From a virus, in IMG/VR virus record IMGVR_UViG_3300008110_000025, positions 1-64,000 of that record: DNA of 64,000 nt; one strand, written 5' to 3'. Every line of letters starts with the position of its first letter. Position 1 is the stretch's first letter. Both the position numbers and the translations under genes were made by a program. Below, piece after piece: positions 52,001 through 62,064 of this stretch. The notes below the pieces were generated by a model. It was not told the DNA's origin. It worked only from the letters and a program-made list of their open reading frames with translations, and made no database searches.

Positions 52001-52753
52001 GCTGGAATAGATACAAGTGGTGCTGAATTTAAAGGAGAGTCAGTAGCTCCTGGTTCTGTAGTTAGAGGGGCTACACTTGGAAGAGTTTCATTGGGTGCTG
52101 AAAGAGCTGCTGCAATAGCAAACTCTAATGCTATTAATAAGTATATTGAAGGAACTAATGCAGGCCCTGCAGCTATAGTTGGCAAACTAGCTAATTCTTC
52201 AAGACTTCAACAAAATATGTTGCAGATTCAAGAAGAGGAAAGTAAGATTAATACTGCTATTCAAAACAAAGAAGCTGAACTTGGTCAAAGAGCATCAGAG
52301 TTTAATGCTCAACAAGCTATGGAAGCTTCTGCTGCTACTGCTGAGAATAGACAAAGAGCTTCTGAAAGTTTGCAAAAAGCTAAGATGTTTAATAAGCAAC
52401 TAGAGCTAAATGAAAAACAGTATAAAAGAGAGGAGTTTTTTGGAGCTCTAGACGAAGCTGCTACTCGTATAGCTGGAATCTATAAAGATGATAGATCATA
52501 CAAAGCTCAGGAAAGATTAGCTAATGCTATGGATGATGCTGGTTCATACCAAAGATTCCAATACTATGAGGATTTAAAAAAGCAAGCTAAAGATCCTCAA
52601 TCTGAATTTTACGGAAAGACTGATAAAGAGTTAAGAGATTATGCAGCTGATCAGTATAATCAGTATATAGGTAAAGCTAAAACTGGGGGAACTAGAAGAT
52701 ATACCTCTCGTTTAGGTGAATTGTCAAAAGGTAAAAAAACATTTAATATCTAA
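49064..52753 (+). CDS. Virion cargo protein with DUF2272-like peptidoglycan hydrolase domain
   Basis: The first 60 residues are basic and Ala/Tyr-rich, followed by a long Ala/Gln helical part, a Gly-zipper at about 255-305 (GVGTGAAIGSFLGPGGTVIG) that may insert in membranes, and KVPGGQIVPIEGSDAVEFVG (about 378). Residues about 505-670 match a DUF2272-type domain: DSTPWSSAFISYVYS, QPGDIIVNNRSG, SGFSHGDIV and YAIGGNV, ending QSRLQTYYQAGKLGI. The C-terminal third is Pro/Ala-rich and then helical. It is probably ejected and opens the cell wall during infection. There is no Cys at the usual CHAP position. Confidence 0.75.
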   Translation: MSKKAKSKQPARKKYITAGALGYNQANYAGSDFASPYATNPFYYDAGAAMAAQQQMKSAMSASDVLKQRALEQNKARAEEDKAREAEFKASKEQSKAINQQELKSSGMEAGSFAVDLAKQAIAKQAAKKAATNLVANTAMQAGQAGVYGSTLGTAASTAANTASTATTAGTSLLPGAVEVGSQVGQAAANTGSAAASTGASAAGTGASIGTGLATAGIGLGLNVAGTLIENSGDDNDYRTFTEKERKRNLVGSAMKSAGSGVGTGAAIGSFLGPGGTVIGGAIGGLVGGGIGLVKARKENKESKKVAEDYEKEQAALAAERAKEKALIESENAKIAGAYNAAFVKSRLTGAQYGYGYGTSNNPSMMTTPNFYGKTGGVKVPGGQIVPIEGSDAVEFVGRKHSQGGILLDPYTEVEGGETMDQVMMAKSGGKGNKNDYFFSAYLKLGGKSFAQRHKEILKSGGKQADIQKLAEMQEAVANKEGEKDRSPDTIAKYAKGGKKQLPPKSLNYIDSTPWSSAFISYVYSNADPNFPKSPTHTGYATGLKNRDDWQELDPATTKLQPGDIIVNNRSGNKQKFGQSSYSGFSHGDIVTKLEGDKVYAIGGNVDPDDVNPDTPDTVAERAKSLKDGVLADSGYFVVLRPKDPQVAQRAVELATNEKQLWESNKWNEHADTSQSRLQTYYQAGKLGIPGVRPDDGKPAAVSAKPQASNQTMSADQYAALNQGRQPLPSGAAQSVLGPIDYALLGVGRALASGASGLAGGAAGAWEGFAGTASAPNASAARPTASAPNMAGRGPLMLEAPTPSTAVGRFTGNIGPAKPTTPFRVVPTETGLVRQPPFYTDPNYINIEGRTIGLNKPSSIDNQMFKQFNIGMPDATAQKAAGFTPTGFDVTAAEGTAAVDPGTEGPFPYRETLQPIKSKEPGLLPTKIAKPDLKKDTGLKKTEKKVTPPRDSNINGALLAGLGQLLPVGALLASPYKTTAGIDTSGAEFKGESVAPGSVVRGATLGRVSLGAERAAAIANSNAINKYIEGTNAGPAAIVGKLANSSRLQQNMLQIQEEESKINTAIQNKEAELGQRASEFNAQQAMEASAATAENRQRASESLQKAKMFNKQLELNEKQYKREEFFGALDEAATRIAGIYKDDRSYKAQERLANAMDDAGSYQRFQYYEDLKKQAKDPQSEFYGKTDKELRDYAADQYNQYIGKAKTGGTRRYTSRLGELSKGKKTFNI

Positions 52754-52758
52754 TAGGT

Positions 52759-55080
52759 ATGCCGTATAAATGGAATCAATATGTAAGTACTTACGTAGAT
52801 CCTCAATCAGTAAAAATATCTGAGACCTTACGTAATAGGTTTATAGAAAATTTTAAAGCTAACGATGAGTTGGCTTTAGCTGTTGATCAGATGAAGGCTG
52901 CACTTCCTTTTGAGAATGACGTTAAAAGAAAGAATGAACTTCAACAACAAATTACTGAGAGTCTAGAGGGCTTGGCAGGTAAAGGAAATTATGAAAATCT
53001 AGGATTTGCTATTCATAGATTATCTAAAGAATTTTCTACTAGTAATTCCCCTATTAAAGAAAACTACGAAAGATATCAAGGAGCTCTTGCAAATATTGAT
53101 AAACAATATGAGAAGGGGGATATTAACTCTGAGCAATATGCCAAAGCAGCATCTTACATTACTAAAGGGTATAAAGGCTTTGAAACTGACCCTACTACTG
53201 GGAGAGTAAAAGCAGGTACAATGTTTACAGCTCCTACTATTGTTAAAGATCCTAAGTTAATGGATCTAATGGCTAAGAGACTTGAAATTCTAGAACTGAA
53301 AAAAAGAGGATATCAAGAAGGGAGTATAGTTACAGATGAGAATGGAACCTACAAACGTAAAGTAGGAGCTTATACAGAAGAAATACCAGAAGCAGATGTA
53401 ATGCAAGTATACAGTTCTGTAATTCAAGAGCCAGATGTAGCTGCTTATCTTACTCAGATGGCAGATATGAAAACTCATGAAGCTGATAAAAGTGGTCAGA
53501 CTCCTGTAATTCTTGAAAATCAAAAGCAGCAGTATGAAAATAAACTAGCTGAGTTAAAAACTCAAGTTGGACTAGAGACAGATGAAACAAAGAAAGCTCA
53601 GTACCAAACTGCTATAACTGCTCTTACAGATGCTAGTGCTAAAATAGATGCTGCTATGAAAGACCCAGCACTTGCTAGTGAGTTAATGAGAGAAGCTTAT
53701 AGAGCAGAGATACTACGTCCAGTAGAAGAATATGCAATGAAGAAAGCAGGTCTCTTTACTTATAAAGAAGAGTCAGGAATTACTGGAGGAGATGGAAGTG
53801 GTAGTGGGGGAGGTGGAGCTGCATCAATGGTTCCACTATACAACTACGATATGGTTAGAGCTGATATGGATATATCTGGTGTTGACCATAAGAGTAAGAT
53901 GCAGTACCTTGCTACAACTGATCAACAGATTGCAGCTATTACTGAAGACTTGGCTGCTAATCAAAATACCTACTCTGATGAAGTTAAAGCTAGTCTAAAT
54001 AGTACTCTTAATACTCTGATTAATAATAAGTCTAGAGTACAGGCTCAGATGAAAGAAGCTGCTGACTCTTCAGTAAGCATGGCCGATTTGCAATCTGTAG
54101 ATAATAAAATAACAGATGTAGTTAAAACTATGTTCCCAGCTTACTCTTCTGGAGATATTTATAGTGAGGTACAAAAGATATTTGACAACACTGGTGATCA
54201 AGATTATATGGATTTCCAGGCAGCTTTTGATAAGCAATTTGGTCAAGGTGCTTTTGAGGCACATATGGCCGAAAACTATAAGCCTTCAAATTCTGCACCT
54301 GGATCCTCTAGAGTACCAGGAGGTTCATTGTATGCAACAAGTGATATGACTCCTGAGCAAAGAGAGCTATATTATAATGGATATGCAAGTACTCCAGAAC
54401 AAGTATTGAATAAATTTAACGGTAAGTTACAGTCTAAAGTTAATGCTAAATATGCAGAGATTAAACAATCTACTGCATACAACATGGGATTAATTGAGAC
54501 TGGTATGGGTAAGAGTATAGATGTTTCAACTACTAAAGCAGCTCATAGTTTCTTCGAAGGAGAGAAAGGAAGACCATTAAACCCAGAAGAAATTATAACA
54601 GTTATGCTACCAGACGGTAGTGTTAAACAGCTTAATGGAAATTCACCAGAGCTAGCAGGATATAAGATTGTAAAATCAGGATGGAATCCAGGTAATAACT
54701 CGTGGAAACTGAACCTTATGAAAGGTGAAGGGGATGATGCAACAGTACTGACTGCTGTATACGATGGAAATCAAATTAAGAATGAAGGATTGAATGCAGC
54801 TATTAATAATCCTGAAGTAAGATTTGGTACTCTAGTCATGCAACAAAGATCAATGGAACCTGGAAAAGTTAGAACTCTAGAGACTATTAAAATTAATAAT
54901 GAGAGGGTTCTAATTAATATCTATAGTAGAGGTGATGCTTCTCCGTATATTTCGATCACGTATCCAGATGGCACTCCTTATCTAAAAACTGATAAGGACA
55001 AAGGTGCAGCTACTAGACATAACTTAGATGAGCCTGCTATTAAAGGACTTATTGGTAGTGGACTTGTAACAGGCTTTTAA
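52759..55080 (+). CDS. Large helical virion cargo protein (773 aa)
   Basis: Starts MPYKWNQYVSTYVDPQSVKI, and the first 340 residues are almost all helical (KQQYENKLAELKTQVGLETD and similar); a Gly-rich linker at about 345-356 divides it from a second helical part and a final beta-rich section (GKVRTLETIKINNERVLINI). This fits an internal or ejected protein of crAss-like phages, placed between the DUF2272-containing and nuclease-containing cargo proteins. The family and precise role are not known to me. Five bases separate it from the previous stop. Confidence 0.65.
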   Translation: MPYKWNQYVSTYVDPQSVKISETLRNRFIENFKANDELALAVDQMKAALPFENDVKRKNELQQQITESLEGLAGKGNYENLGFAIHRLSKEFSTSNSPIKENYERYQGALANIDKQYEKGDINSEQYAKAASYITKGYKGFETDPTTGRVKAGTMFTAPTIVKDPKLMDLMAKRLEILELKKRGYQEGSIVTDENGTYKRKVGAYTEEIPEADVMQVYSSVIQEPDVAAYLTQMADMKTHEADKSGQTPVILENQKQQYENKLAELKTQVGLETDETKKAQYQTAITALTDASAKIDAAMKDPALASELMREAYRAEILRPVEEYAMKKAGLFTYKEESGITGGDGSGSGGGGAASMVPLYNYDMVRADMDISGVDHKSKMQYLATTDQQIAAITEDLAANQNTYSDEVKASLNSTLNTLINNKSRVQAQMKEAADSSVSMADLQSVDNKITDVVKTMFPAYSSGDIYSEVQKIFDNTGDQDYMDFQAAFDKQFGQGAFEAHMAENYKPSNSAPGSSRVPGGSLYATSDMTPEQRELYYNGYASTPEQVLNKFNGKLQSKVNAKYAEIKQSTAYNMGLIETGMGKSIDVSTTKAAHSFFEGEKGRPLNPEEIITVMLPDGSVKQLNGNSPELAGYKIVKSGWNPGNNSWKLNLMKGEGDDATVLTAVYDGNQIKNEGLNAAINNPEVRFGTLVMQQRSMEPGKVRTLETIKINNERVLINIYSRGDASPYISITYPDGTPYLKTDKDKGAATRHNLDEPAIKGLIGSGLVTGF

Positions 55081-55100
55081 ATTTAGAATAGAACCAACAC

Positions 55101-58100
55101 ATGGAGGAAAACCCATACTTAGCACAGATTGCTGAAAACTCAGGACTTCCTAAAGAAGCAGTAGATTCTGAAAATCCTTATATCAAGCAGGCACAGATTA
55201 ATGCTGGTAAGCCTTTAGAATATAAAACTGCCCCAGACAAGTTTATGTCTGGATTGGAGCAAGCCTCTAGTACAATAAATGTTACTAATAGATATAGTGA
55301 TGCTCTTGCAAATTATGCTAAATATGATGTAGGTTATAATCCATTTGGTGAAGACTGGAATGAGATCCGTGCAAACAACCAAGGTGTTGGAGAAAAGCTA
55401 GGAAGAGGAGTTCTTAAAATGGGAACCACTATGAGTGGGGCTATTGCAGAAAACACTATTGGAATATTCTCAGGTCTGGCCTCTATGGCTACAGGAGGTA
55501 CATATGCAGATAATGCTGTAGGTAGATCGGTAGATGAGATGAATGAGTGGATGGCTGAAAACTTTCCACACTACTACTCTCAAAAAGAACAAGACCCAGA
55601 TAGAAGTGCATTTGAAGCTTTGGGTACTGCTAACTTCTGGACTGATAAGTTTGCTAATGGACTTGGGTACTCATTAGGTTCCCTAGCAACTGTATGGTTA
55701 ACTGGAGGTACAGGTGTAATTGGCAGAGGGGTAGGACTAGTAGGTAAAGGGATGGCTACTCTTGGTGAAGCAGCTGCTGTTGGTAAGGTGGCAAGCACTG
55801 GAGAAAAGCTTAAGAAGATTTACGAAGCCTCCAAAATGATTAAAACTGGGGCTAAACTATCAGACGATGTAGCTGGAGCTGCTAAAACTGCTAGAGCTTT
55901 GAATGCTGCTAAGCACCTAGAGGTAGGAGCTATGATGTCTCTTGCTGAGTCTTCTGTAGAAGCTAGAGAAAAATCTAAAGAGTTTATTAGAGAAAGTTTT
56001 GCTGCTTGGGAAGAAGCCAATCCAGGTAAGTCTGCTCAACAGGATATGACTGCTGAAGAAAAGCAGGCAATCTTAGAGAGTGCAAGAGCTGTGGAGAATA
56101 CCACATTTGGATTAAATATGGCTGTTCTTATGCCTACCAATCTATTCACTTTTGGAAGTATGATAGGGGGGTCTAAGAAATTAGCAGGTCTACCTATTGG
56201 AGAAAAGATGACTGAGGACATTATAGAGAAGGGAGGCAAGTATGTACTTAAAACTCCTAACTCTGCTTTTGGTAAAACCCTTGCTAAAGTAGACAAGTTT
56301 GCAAGTCCTATTTATAAGAACTCTCTTAATGAAGCTTTCCAAGAAGGAACACAGTATGCAATTGGTGTAGGAGCTAGTGAGTACTTTAAAAATAAATTTG
56401 ATACAGGAAGTGGAGACTTTGCTGAAGCACTTACTAAAGGATTAAGTGAGACCTTTGGAAGTGCAGATGGTTTGGAGAGCATGCTTCTTGGAGCTCTTAC
56501 TGGTGGAGTAATGGGCACAGCTAGCACTACATTCGGTGCTGAAGCTGCTAAAAGGAAAAACCTTGTTGCTAATACAGAGAGACTTTTAAATATTAAAAAC
56601 AGTGCAGCATTTACAGATATCCTAGCAAATGCTGAACAGAATGATGAAAGCTTAAGAACTATTAGTGCTATAACAGCAGCTAATGCAGTAGGTAACTACA
56701 AACTTGCTAACGAACTTAGAAAACAATTAATTGCTACCAGAGCTGCAAAACTTCAAGCCCTGGATGCAGAGGAACTTGGACTTGAGGAATTCGATGATCT
56801 CGAAAAAATGTCCGAGGAAGAGTTCATGAAACGTACTGGTTACGACACTACTAAGACAGAGGATGGTAAACTTAAGGCCACATTTGCAGAACAGAGTGGT
56901 GGTAAAAGTCATGTACAAGCTATACAGGATCTAAAAGAGGAGTATAAAAAAGCATCTAAACTTAATAGAGACTTAGATGATATTATTCAAAGGGTTAATC
57001 CTATTAAGACTGGCCTACCTGGTATGCTCCAAGGCAAAGAGCAAAAGCAAGCAGATGCTACTCAGAGACTTTACAACCAAAGGTTGAAAGCTATTTTAAT
57101 GCAGCATATGGTTAGCATTGATACTAGAGACGAAGAGATTAATGCTAGCATTGATGAGCTCAGAAGACTTTCCCCAGAAGGTCCAGACTCTTTTGCAACT
57201 ATAAATAAAGATGATATTCTTGCTCTTGTAAAGAAGAACAAGATTACTGTTTCAGAGACAGGAGAAATACAATTCCCTAAATCTGTAGTTAGTACAACAC
57301 TTAGTGACACTGCTTCAGAAGAGGCAAAGGCTAAAGCCAAAGCTGAAGAGCAATCTCCAGAAGGACAGAGAAAGAAGAAGGATGAGGATGAGGAGAATAA
57401 GATTCTTAGCAAACTTGAGAGATCAATGAAGTATGCTGACAATCTTAATCCTATCGATAAAATGAAATTCATAAATGAGTTGCAGAACTTATTTACTGGA
57501 TTGCAAATGAGAGAGGAGTCTATAGCTGCATTCGATGAGCTTATGCTATCCCCAGAGAAAAGAGATTTGGCTATACTAGCTAAACAGGGAGCTAAAGCAC
57601 AAGCTAAAATTATTAATGATAATAAAGAAGCTAATGTAGTTATAGATGAAGCTAGATCTACTGCAGATTTAGATAGCCTTATCAATAACGATACTCTTAG
57701 TCCTGAACTTAGGGAGAGACTTCTTAAGAGATATAAAGAACTACAAGAGATAGAGGATAGGTATGTAGAAGATTACAATGACCTTCCCGATGCAGTACTT
57801 AAGGATATGTTAGATGGCATTGAGGAACTTAAAGATCAAGATCCTCAAAAAGCTATAGCCATCCTTAGAGTTGTAGCAGATAGAACTGGGGAAACTAAAG
57901 CTCAGAAAGAAGCTAGAGCTAATAACCCAAAGACTGATAGAGAAAAGAAAGCTGAGCAAGATGCAGCTGCTGCCGTTGCTGGATTTAAAACTTCTGACGG
58001 TAACACTCCAAATGCTAAACAGTATGTAAATGCTATTAGAGTTACTACCAGTGACAACAGGAATATCATAATTAATGGAGTTCCCTACAGGAATAATAGC

Positions 58101-61100
58101 ATAAGCATTATGGATGCTATTAAACTTAACATGGCAGCTCTTGATGACCAAGGTCAAGCTCCAGTTATGTCAGTAACCCTGATAAATAAAGACGGGCAGA
58201 CAGTTATATTTACACCAGAGAAAGACCCTATTCTAGTAAATGAACTTGCTGAGGTTATAATGATGGGTTATATCTCTGAGGGTACAGCTGATACTGTAAA
58301 TATGACCTTAGAGCAAACTGAGATTAAGGTAAAAGATATACTAAAAGTATTAAAGGTAGAAGAGCCAAGACTTAATCAAAAGATAGCTATAGATGAAATT
58401 ACAGGTACTCCTGCAGTATATGAGTATGCAATAAAAGAGGTACAGAAATTCCTTGATGGTTTATTTAAAGCTAAACAACTTTTAGAAGAAGCATACAAAA
58501 GAAATAATCAACCTTATACTGCAGTTCAAAATGATGAAATCTATAAGGATATAGTATCATTAATTGAAACCTATAACAAGAAAAGAGAAGAGCTCGATAG
58601 GACACGTAGAGAAATGATAGGTATGCCAAGTGAAGGAGATCCTTCTGCTATGGCTACTGATATAGATCCACAAGATGCTGTAGAGATTGCTAATGAAATT
58701 GGGAGACTTGAAAAAGAAGCTGATGATTTAAAGTATAGTATAATTAAATCAGAGAGACAGATTGAAGCTTATAAAAAACTTCAAGACCCTACTAGACTTG
58801 TGATGAATGCTCCTTCACCTGAAGAGGTAGAAAGGCTAATAGATAAAGAGGAGAACAAGCTTAAAGAATTATCAACTAGATTAGAGCTAGTTAATGCACA
58901 AATTGCTAAACTACAAGAACAAATAACAGCACAAAATGAAGCTAGAGAATCAAGTGAAGCTGGCCAAAACCTACAAAATGCCGAAGGAACTGAGGAATTT
59001 GCTACGGAACAAGGAAATAGACCAGAGACTGAGGGAGATGTTGAAGTACCTGCGTCAGAAGAACTAGACATCAATGAAGAAGATGAGGACTACGTAGATC
59101 CAACAGATCTAGAAAGCCTTTACTCAGATGAGGTAGATGATATTGACGAAGTAGATGATGTTACTATTCAAGTAGATTTCGAAACTGAAGAGGAGGCACC
59201 TACTGAAGATATCATCGATGAAGATAGTCTTACGATTGAACCTGTAAAAGAATCTATAGATGAAGAAGTAGAAGCAGGTAGTGAGCATGGTGGGGAAATA
59301 GATGCTCGTCTTATAAAGACACAGCATAAAACTACAGATGACTTCAACCATATAATTGTAGACTCTGATGGTACTCCACTCCCTAATACAGAATACTACA
59401 ACCCTGAGACTGATACTGGAACCAGACAGAAAGATCTTAGTGGGAACTTTATTAAAATAAGTCCTAAACTTCTAGCTTCTCATATTGAATCTAATATAGG
59501 AACAGAGGTAGTATTCCAAGTAATTCCAGATACTGTATACTGGCAAGGTATAAAAGATAGCATACCTGCTAATAAACATTGGGAGAAAGTTCCAATCTTT
59601 GTTGAGATAAGAACTCCTGATGGTAGAATAAGAAGAGTTGGTATGCTTGAGGGATATGCTCCAGGTAAACCAGAATCTAACATAAGTCGTGAGGAGATAT
59701 ACAATAATTACCTACAAGGTAAGAGGACAACTAGTACTATAGCAGGTAAGAGATTTAACTCTCAGAATATTGCAAATGCAGTAGATAAGAATGGAGATAG
59801 ATTCTTTTACAACCCATTTGCACAGGGTACTCCTACTATAGCTATTGCTAAGATTGAAAGTGATAGTGGTGCTGGTAAGTGGGAGATAGGTCTACAGGGA
59901 GACAATATCCAACCAGGAGATACCTTCCCAGACATAAAAGCATACCCTGAAGATCTAGGTAGAGTTGCAATGATTGTTAAGAGTCCTCTAGGAGGATTCA
60001 GACACTTGAGACTTACTACTAAGAATATGACTAAGGCTGGAGTTAATTCTGCCAAGCTTGCTCTTATGAATGGTCAGTCAGATATTTTACAAGATCTTGT
60101 AGGTTTCAATTTAATTGCAGAATTAGCAATTGGTCTAGAGAGAACTGACATGATGTTCTGGTTGCCAGTAGGGCAAGAGAACTCAGAAACTAGAGAGAAT
60201 ACATATGCCTTCTACCTACCTGAAGCTGAGAGCTATATTCGTATATCAGCATCAAATCTTTCTCTTGCATTAAAAGGTAAACAATTTGACTATGGCTTTG
60301 TAAAAGCTGAGAAAGGAGAGAAGGGTGGAATAACCTTTGTTAAAAATGAAACTAAGGATGGTCAATGGAATACGTATGCAGGCAAAGTAATTAAAGCATT
60401 TGAAGGTGCTTTAATGGATAAGAAGTATCAAGTAAGCATAAAGAGACTTATAGCTAATGAACCATTTGAATCTCCATTTATGAATGAGGAGAATGGAGAA
60501 AGAAAAAAATATGCTAACTATTTAGAGTACTTAAAAGATCCTAGAGCTATTCCTGATATGGATTCTGATAGTAACTCTTGGACTGGAATCATAGGTTCAG
60601 ATATGTATCTCAATGAAGAAGGAAGTCCTTACTTTGACATTGGTATTACCTATGGACCTATGCTTGTAAATGGTAAACCTGTTAACTCTGCTGAAGAAGA
60701 CATTTCAAATAAATCTGCTAAAGCTAGTACTACTTCTCAAGAGAAGGAAGAGAGTGATGAATATTCAGATGAGGATGATGACTACAATGATATTAGTGAC
60801 TTTGATCAAGAGATAGAAGATAACAATGAAGTAGCAGAAGCTATTGGTCAGACAGAGGAGGAAGAAGCTGAGACTGAAGGTTCCACTACAAATCTAGAAG
60901 ACTTGCTTAAGTCTCAAGGTAAGCTAGGACAAGAAGATGAGATAGTAGAGGATATAGAAGAGACAGATATTCCAGAAGAGGACAGAGATCTCTTAGATCC
61001 ATTAGTAGGTAAACTATTGGATATTAAAGAGAAAGAGTATAAGGGTATGTTTGAAGACCCTATTACTAAAGAAGAGACTCACTACAAGATACAGCCTGAG

Positions 61101-62063
61101 GGAACATCTAATCCTAAGAAGTTTAAACGTATTACTAGCTTCTCCTCTGAGCCATTTAATGGGACAGAAGAACAGAAGGTATCTTCTAGTAGAGCTGGTA
61201 ATACTGTACATGATATTGTAGAGAAAGTGCTTATGGGGGATAATACTTATACCCGTGGGGATAAGATGTCTCGTGTAGCATTCCTAGATCTTAAGAGTCA
61301 GATATCAAATATCAGACGATTGATAGATTCTAGAAAACAGAAAGTGATCTCTACTGAGATGATTGTCTACAGTGAGAGCTATACTGATTTTGCTGGCAAG
61401 TTTGACATTTTAGCTAGAGATAAAAAGACTGGTAAGTATTATCTTTACGATGTAAAAACTGGTTCGGAAGCTGGACTTGCAAATTATGAAAAAGGATACA
61501 CTGACCCACAAACCAAAAAGGTTTCTAAAAGCAAGAGAGATCAGCACGGAACTCAGTTGAGCATGTATGCTTATGCCTTAAGAGGAATAGGCATGGATAA
61601 GAACGTAAAAGTTGAAATAACAGGAGCTAGTGTTTTATATATACCAGTTAGATACGATAAGACTGGACACATAGATAGAGTATCTAGCATGGCTGAAAAG
61701 AAGTTTACATTGAACTACGACATTAAAAAGTTGGTAAAGGGAGATGTATCTTTCGAGCAGAAAAAAGCAACGACCAGCTCCGACCCAGGCATCAACAATG
61801 CAGGTAAGAAAAAGGCTAGTACTAAAGCCACTACTAAAAATGAAACTCCTAAAGGTAAGGAAACAAAAGCTGAACCTATTAAGAAGTCAACAGACAGTGG
61901 ATTTGTGCAAGGAGAAACCTTAGATGCAGGATTGAAAATGGCTATAGCAAATGATGCTATAGATGCTGAAGGAATTGTAAACCTATACAAAGGCCAAGGA
62001 AAGACTATAACTCTAGAGGAAGCTCAAGAATTAATGGATAAGGTAATAAAAGAAAACTGTTAA
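55101..62063 (+). CDS. Giant virion cargo protein with C-terminal PD-(D/E)XK nuclease
   Basis: N-terminal 500 residues contain a Gly-rich hydrophobic part (GLGYSLGSLATVWLTGGTGV), suggesting membrane insertion. The middle is helical and charged, with an acidic region near 1300-1400. At about 2005-2160 a RecB/Cas4-type nuclease is visible: NTVHDIVEK (His near 2034), STEMIVYSESY (Glu near 2087), AGKFDILARD (Asp near 2101), YDVKTG (Asp-x-Lys near 2115-2117) and HGTQLSMYAYAL (Gln near 2150). The C-terminus is Lys-rich and ends in a small helical domain (GIVNLYKGQGKTITLEEAQE). It would be packed in the virion and enter the cell with the DNA. Positions are approximate. Confidence 0.85.
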   Translation: MEENPYLAQIAENSGLPKEAVDSENPYIKQAQINAGKPLEYKTAPDKFMSGLEQASSTINVTNRYSDALANYAKYDVGYNPFGEDWNEIRANNQGVGEKLGRGVLKMGTTMSGAIAENTIGIFSGLASMATGGTYADNAVGRSVDEMNEWMAENFPHYYSQKEQDPDRSAFEALGTANFWTDKFANGLGYSLGSLATVWLTGGTGVIGRGVGLVGKGMATLGEAAAVGKVASTGEKLKKIYEASKMIKTGAKLSDDVAGAAKTARALNAAKHLEVGAMMSLAESSVEAREKSKEFIRESFAAWEEANPGKSAQQDMTAEEKQAILESARAVENTTFGLNMAVLMPTNLFTFGSMIGGSKKLAGLPIGEKMTEDIIEKGGKYVLKTPNSAFGKTLAKVDKFASPIYKNSLNEAFQEGTQYAIGVGASEYFKNKFDTGSGDFAEALTKGLSETFGSADGLESMLLGALTGGVMGTASTTFGAEAAKRKNLVANTERLLNIKNSAAFTDILANAEQNDESLRTISAITAANAVGNYKLANELRKQLIATRAAKLQALDAEELGLEEFDDLEKMSEEEFMKRTGYDTTKTEDGKLKATFAEQSGGKSHVQAIQDLKEEYKKASKLNRDLDDIIQRVNPIKTGLPGMLQGKEQKQADATQRLYNQRLKAILMQHMVSIDTRDEEINASIDELRRLSPEGPDSFATINKDDILALVKKNKITVSETGEIQFPKSVVSTTLSDTASEEAKAKAKAEEQSPEGQRKKKDEDEENKILSKLERSMKYADNLNPIDKMKFINELQNLFTGLQMREESIAAFDELMLSPEKRDLAILAKQGAKAQAKIINDNKEANVVIDEARSTADLDSLINNDTLSPELRERLLKRYKELQEIEDRYVEDYNDLPDAVLKDMLDGIEELKDQDPQKAIAILRVVADRTGETKAQKEARANNPKTDREKKAEQDAAAAVAGFKTSDGNTPNAKQYVNAIRVTTSDNRNIIINGVPYRNNSISIMDAIKLNMAALDDQGQAPVMSVTLINKDGQTVIFTPEKDPILVNELAEVIMMGYISEGTADTVNMTLEQTEIKVKDILKVLKVEEPRLNQKIAIDEITGTPAVYEYAIKEVQKFLDGLFKAKQLLEEAYKRNNQPYTAVQNDEIYKDIVSLIETYNKKREELDRTRREMIGMPSEGDPSAMATDIDPQDAVEIANEIGRLEKEADDLKYSIIKSERQIEAYKKLQDPTRLVMNAPSPEEVERLIDKEENKLKELSTRLELVNAQIAKLQEQITAQNEARESSEAGQNLQNAEGTEEFATEQGNRPETEGDVEVPASEELDINEEDEDYVDPTDLESLYSDEVDDIDEVDDVTIQVDFETEEEAPTEDIIDEDSLTIEPVKESIDEEVEAGSEHGGEIDARLIKTQHKTTDDFNHIIVDSDGTPLPNTEYYNPETDTGTRQKDLSGNFIKISPKLLASHIESNIGTEVVFQVIPDTVYWQGIKDSIPANKHWEKVPIFVEIRTPDGRIRRVGMLEGYAPGKPESNISREEIYNNYLQGKRTTSTIAGKRFNSQNIANAVDKNGDRFFYNPFAQGTPTIAIAKIESDSGAGKWEIGLQGDNIQPGDTFPDIKAYPEDLGRVAMIVKSPLGGFRHLRLTTKNMTKAGVNSAKLALMNGQSDILQDLVGFNLIAELAIGLERTDMMFWLPVGQENSETRENTYAFYLPEAESYIRISASNLSLALKGKQFDYGFVKAEKGEKGGITFVKNETKDGQWNTYAGKVIKAFEGALMDKKYQVSIKRLIANEPFESPFMNEENGERKKYANYLEYLKDPRAIPDMDSDSNSWTGIIGSDMYLNEEGSPYFDIGITYGPMLVNGKPVNSAEEDISNKSAKASTTSQEKEESDEYSDEDDDYNDISDFDQEIEDNNEVAEAIGQTEEEEAETEGSTTNLEDLLKSQGKLGQEDEIVEDIEETDIPEEDRDLLDPLVGKLLDIKEKEYKGMFEDPITKEETHYKIQPEGTSNPKKFKRITSFSSEPFNGTEEQKVSSSRAGNTVHDIVEKVLMGDNTYTRGDKMSRVAFLDLKSQISNIRRLIDSRKQKVISTEMIVYSESYTDFAGKFDILARDKKTGKYYLYDVKTGSEAGLANYEKGYTDPQTKKVSKSKRDQHGTQLSMYAYALRGIGMDKNVKVEITGASVLYIPVRYDKTGHIDRVSSMAEKKFTLNYDIKKLVKGDVSFEQKKATTSSDPGINNAGKKKASTKATTKNETPKGKETKAEPIKKSTDSGFVQGETLDAGLKMAIANDAIDAEGIVNLYKGQGKTITLEEAQELMDKVIKENC

Positions 62064-62064
62064 G

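Noticed and set aside
57071-57685. Long antisense open frame of 204 codons
   Set aside because: It lies fully within the giant cargo gene on the opposite strand, has a Ser/Leu-rich shadow composition and no operon context. The plus-strand frame has a clear domain structure.
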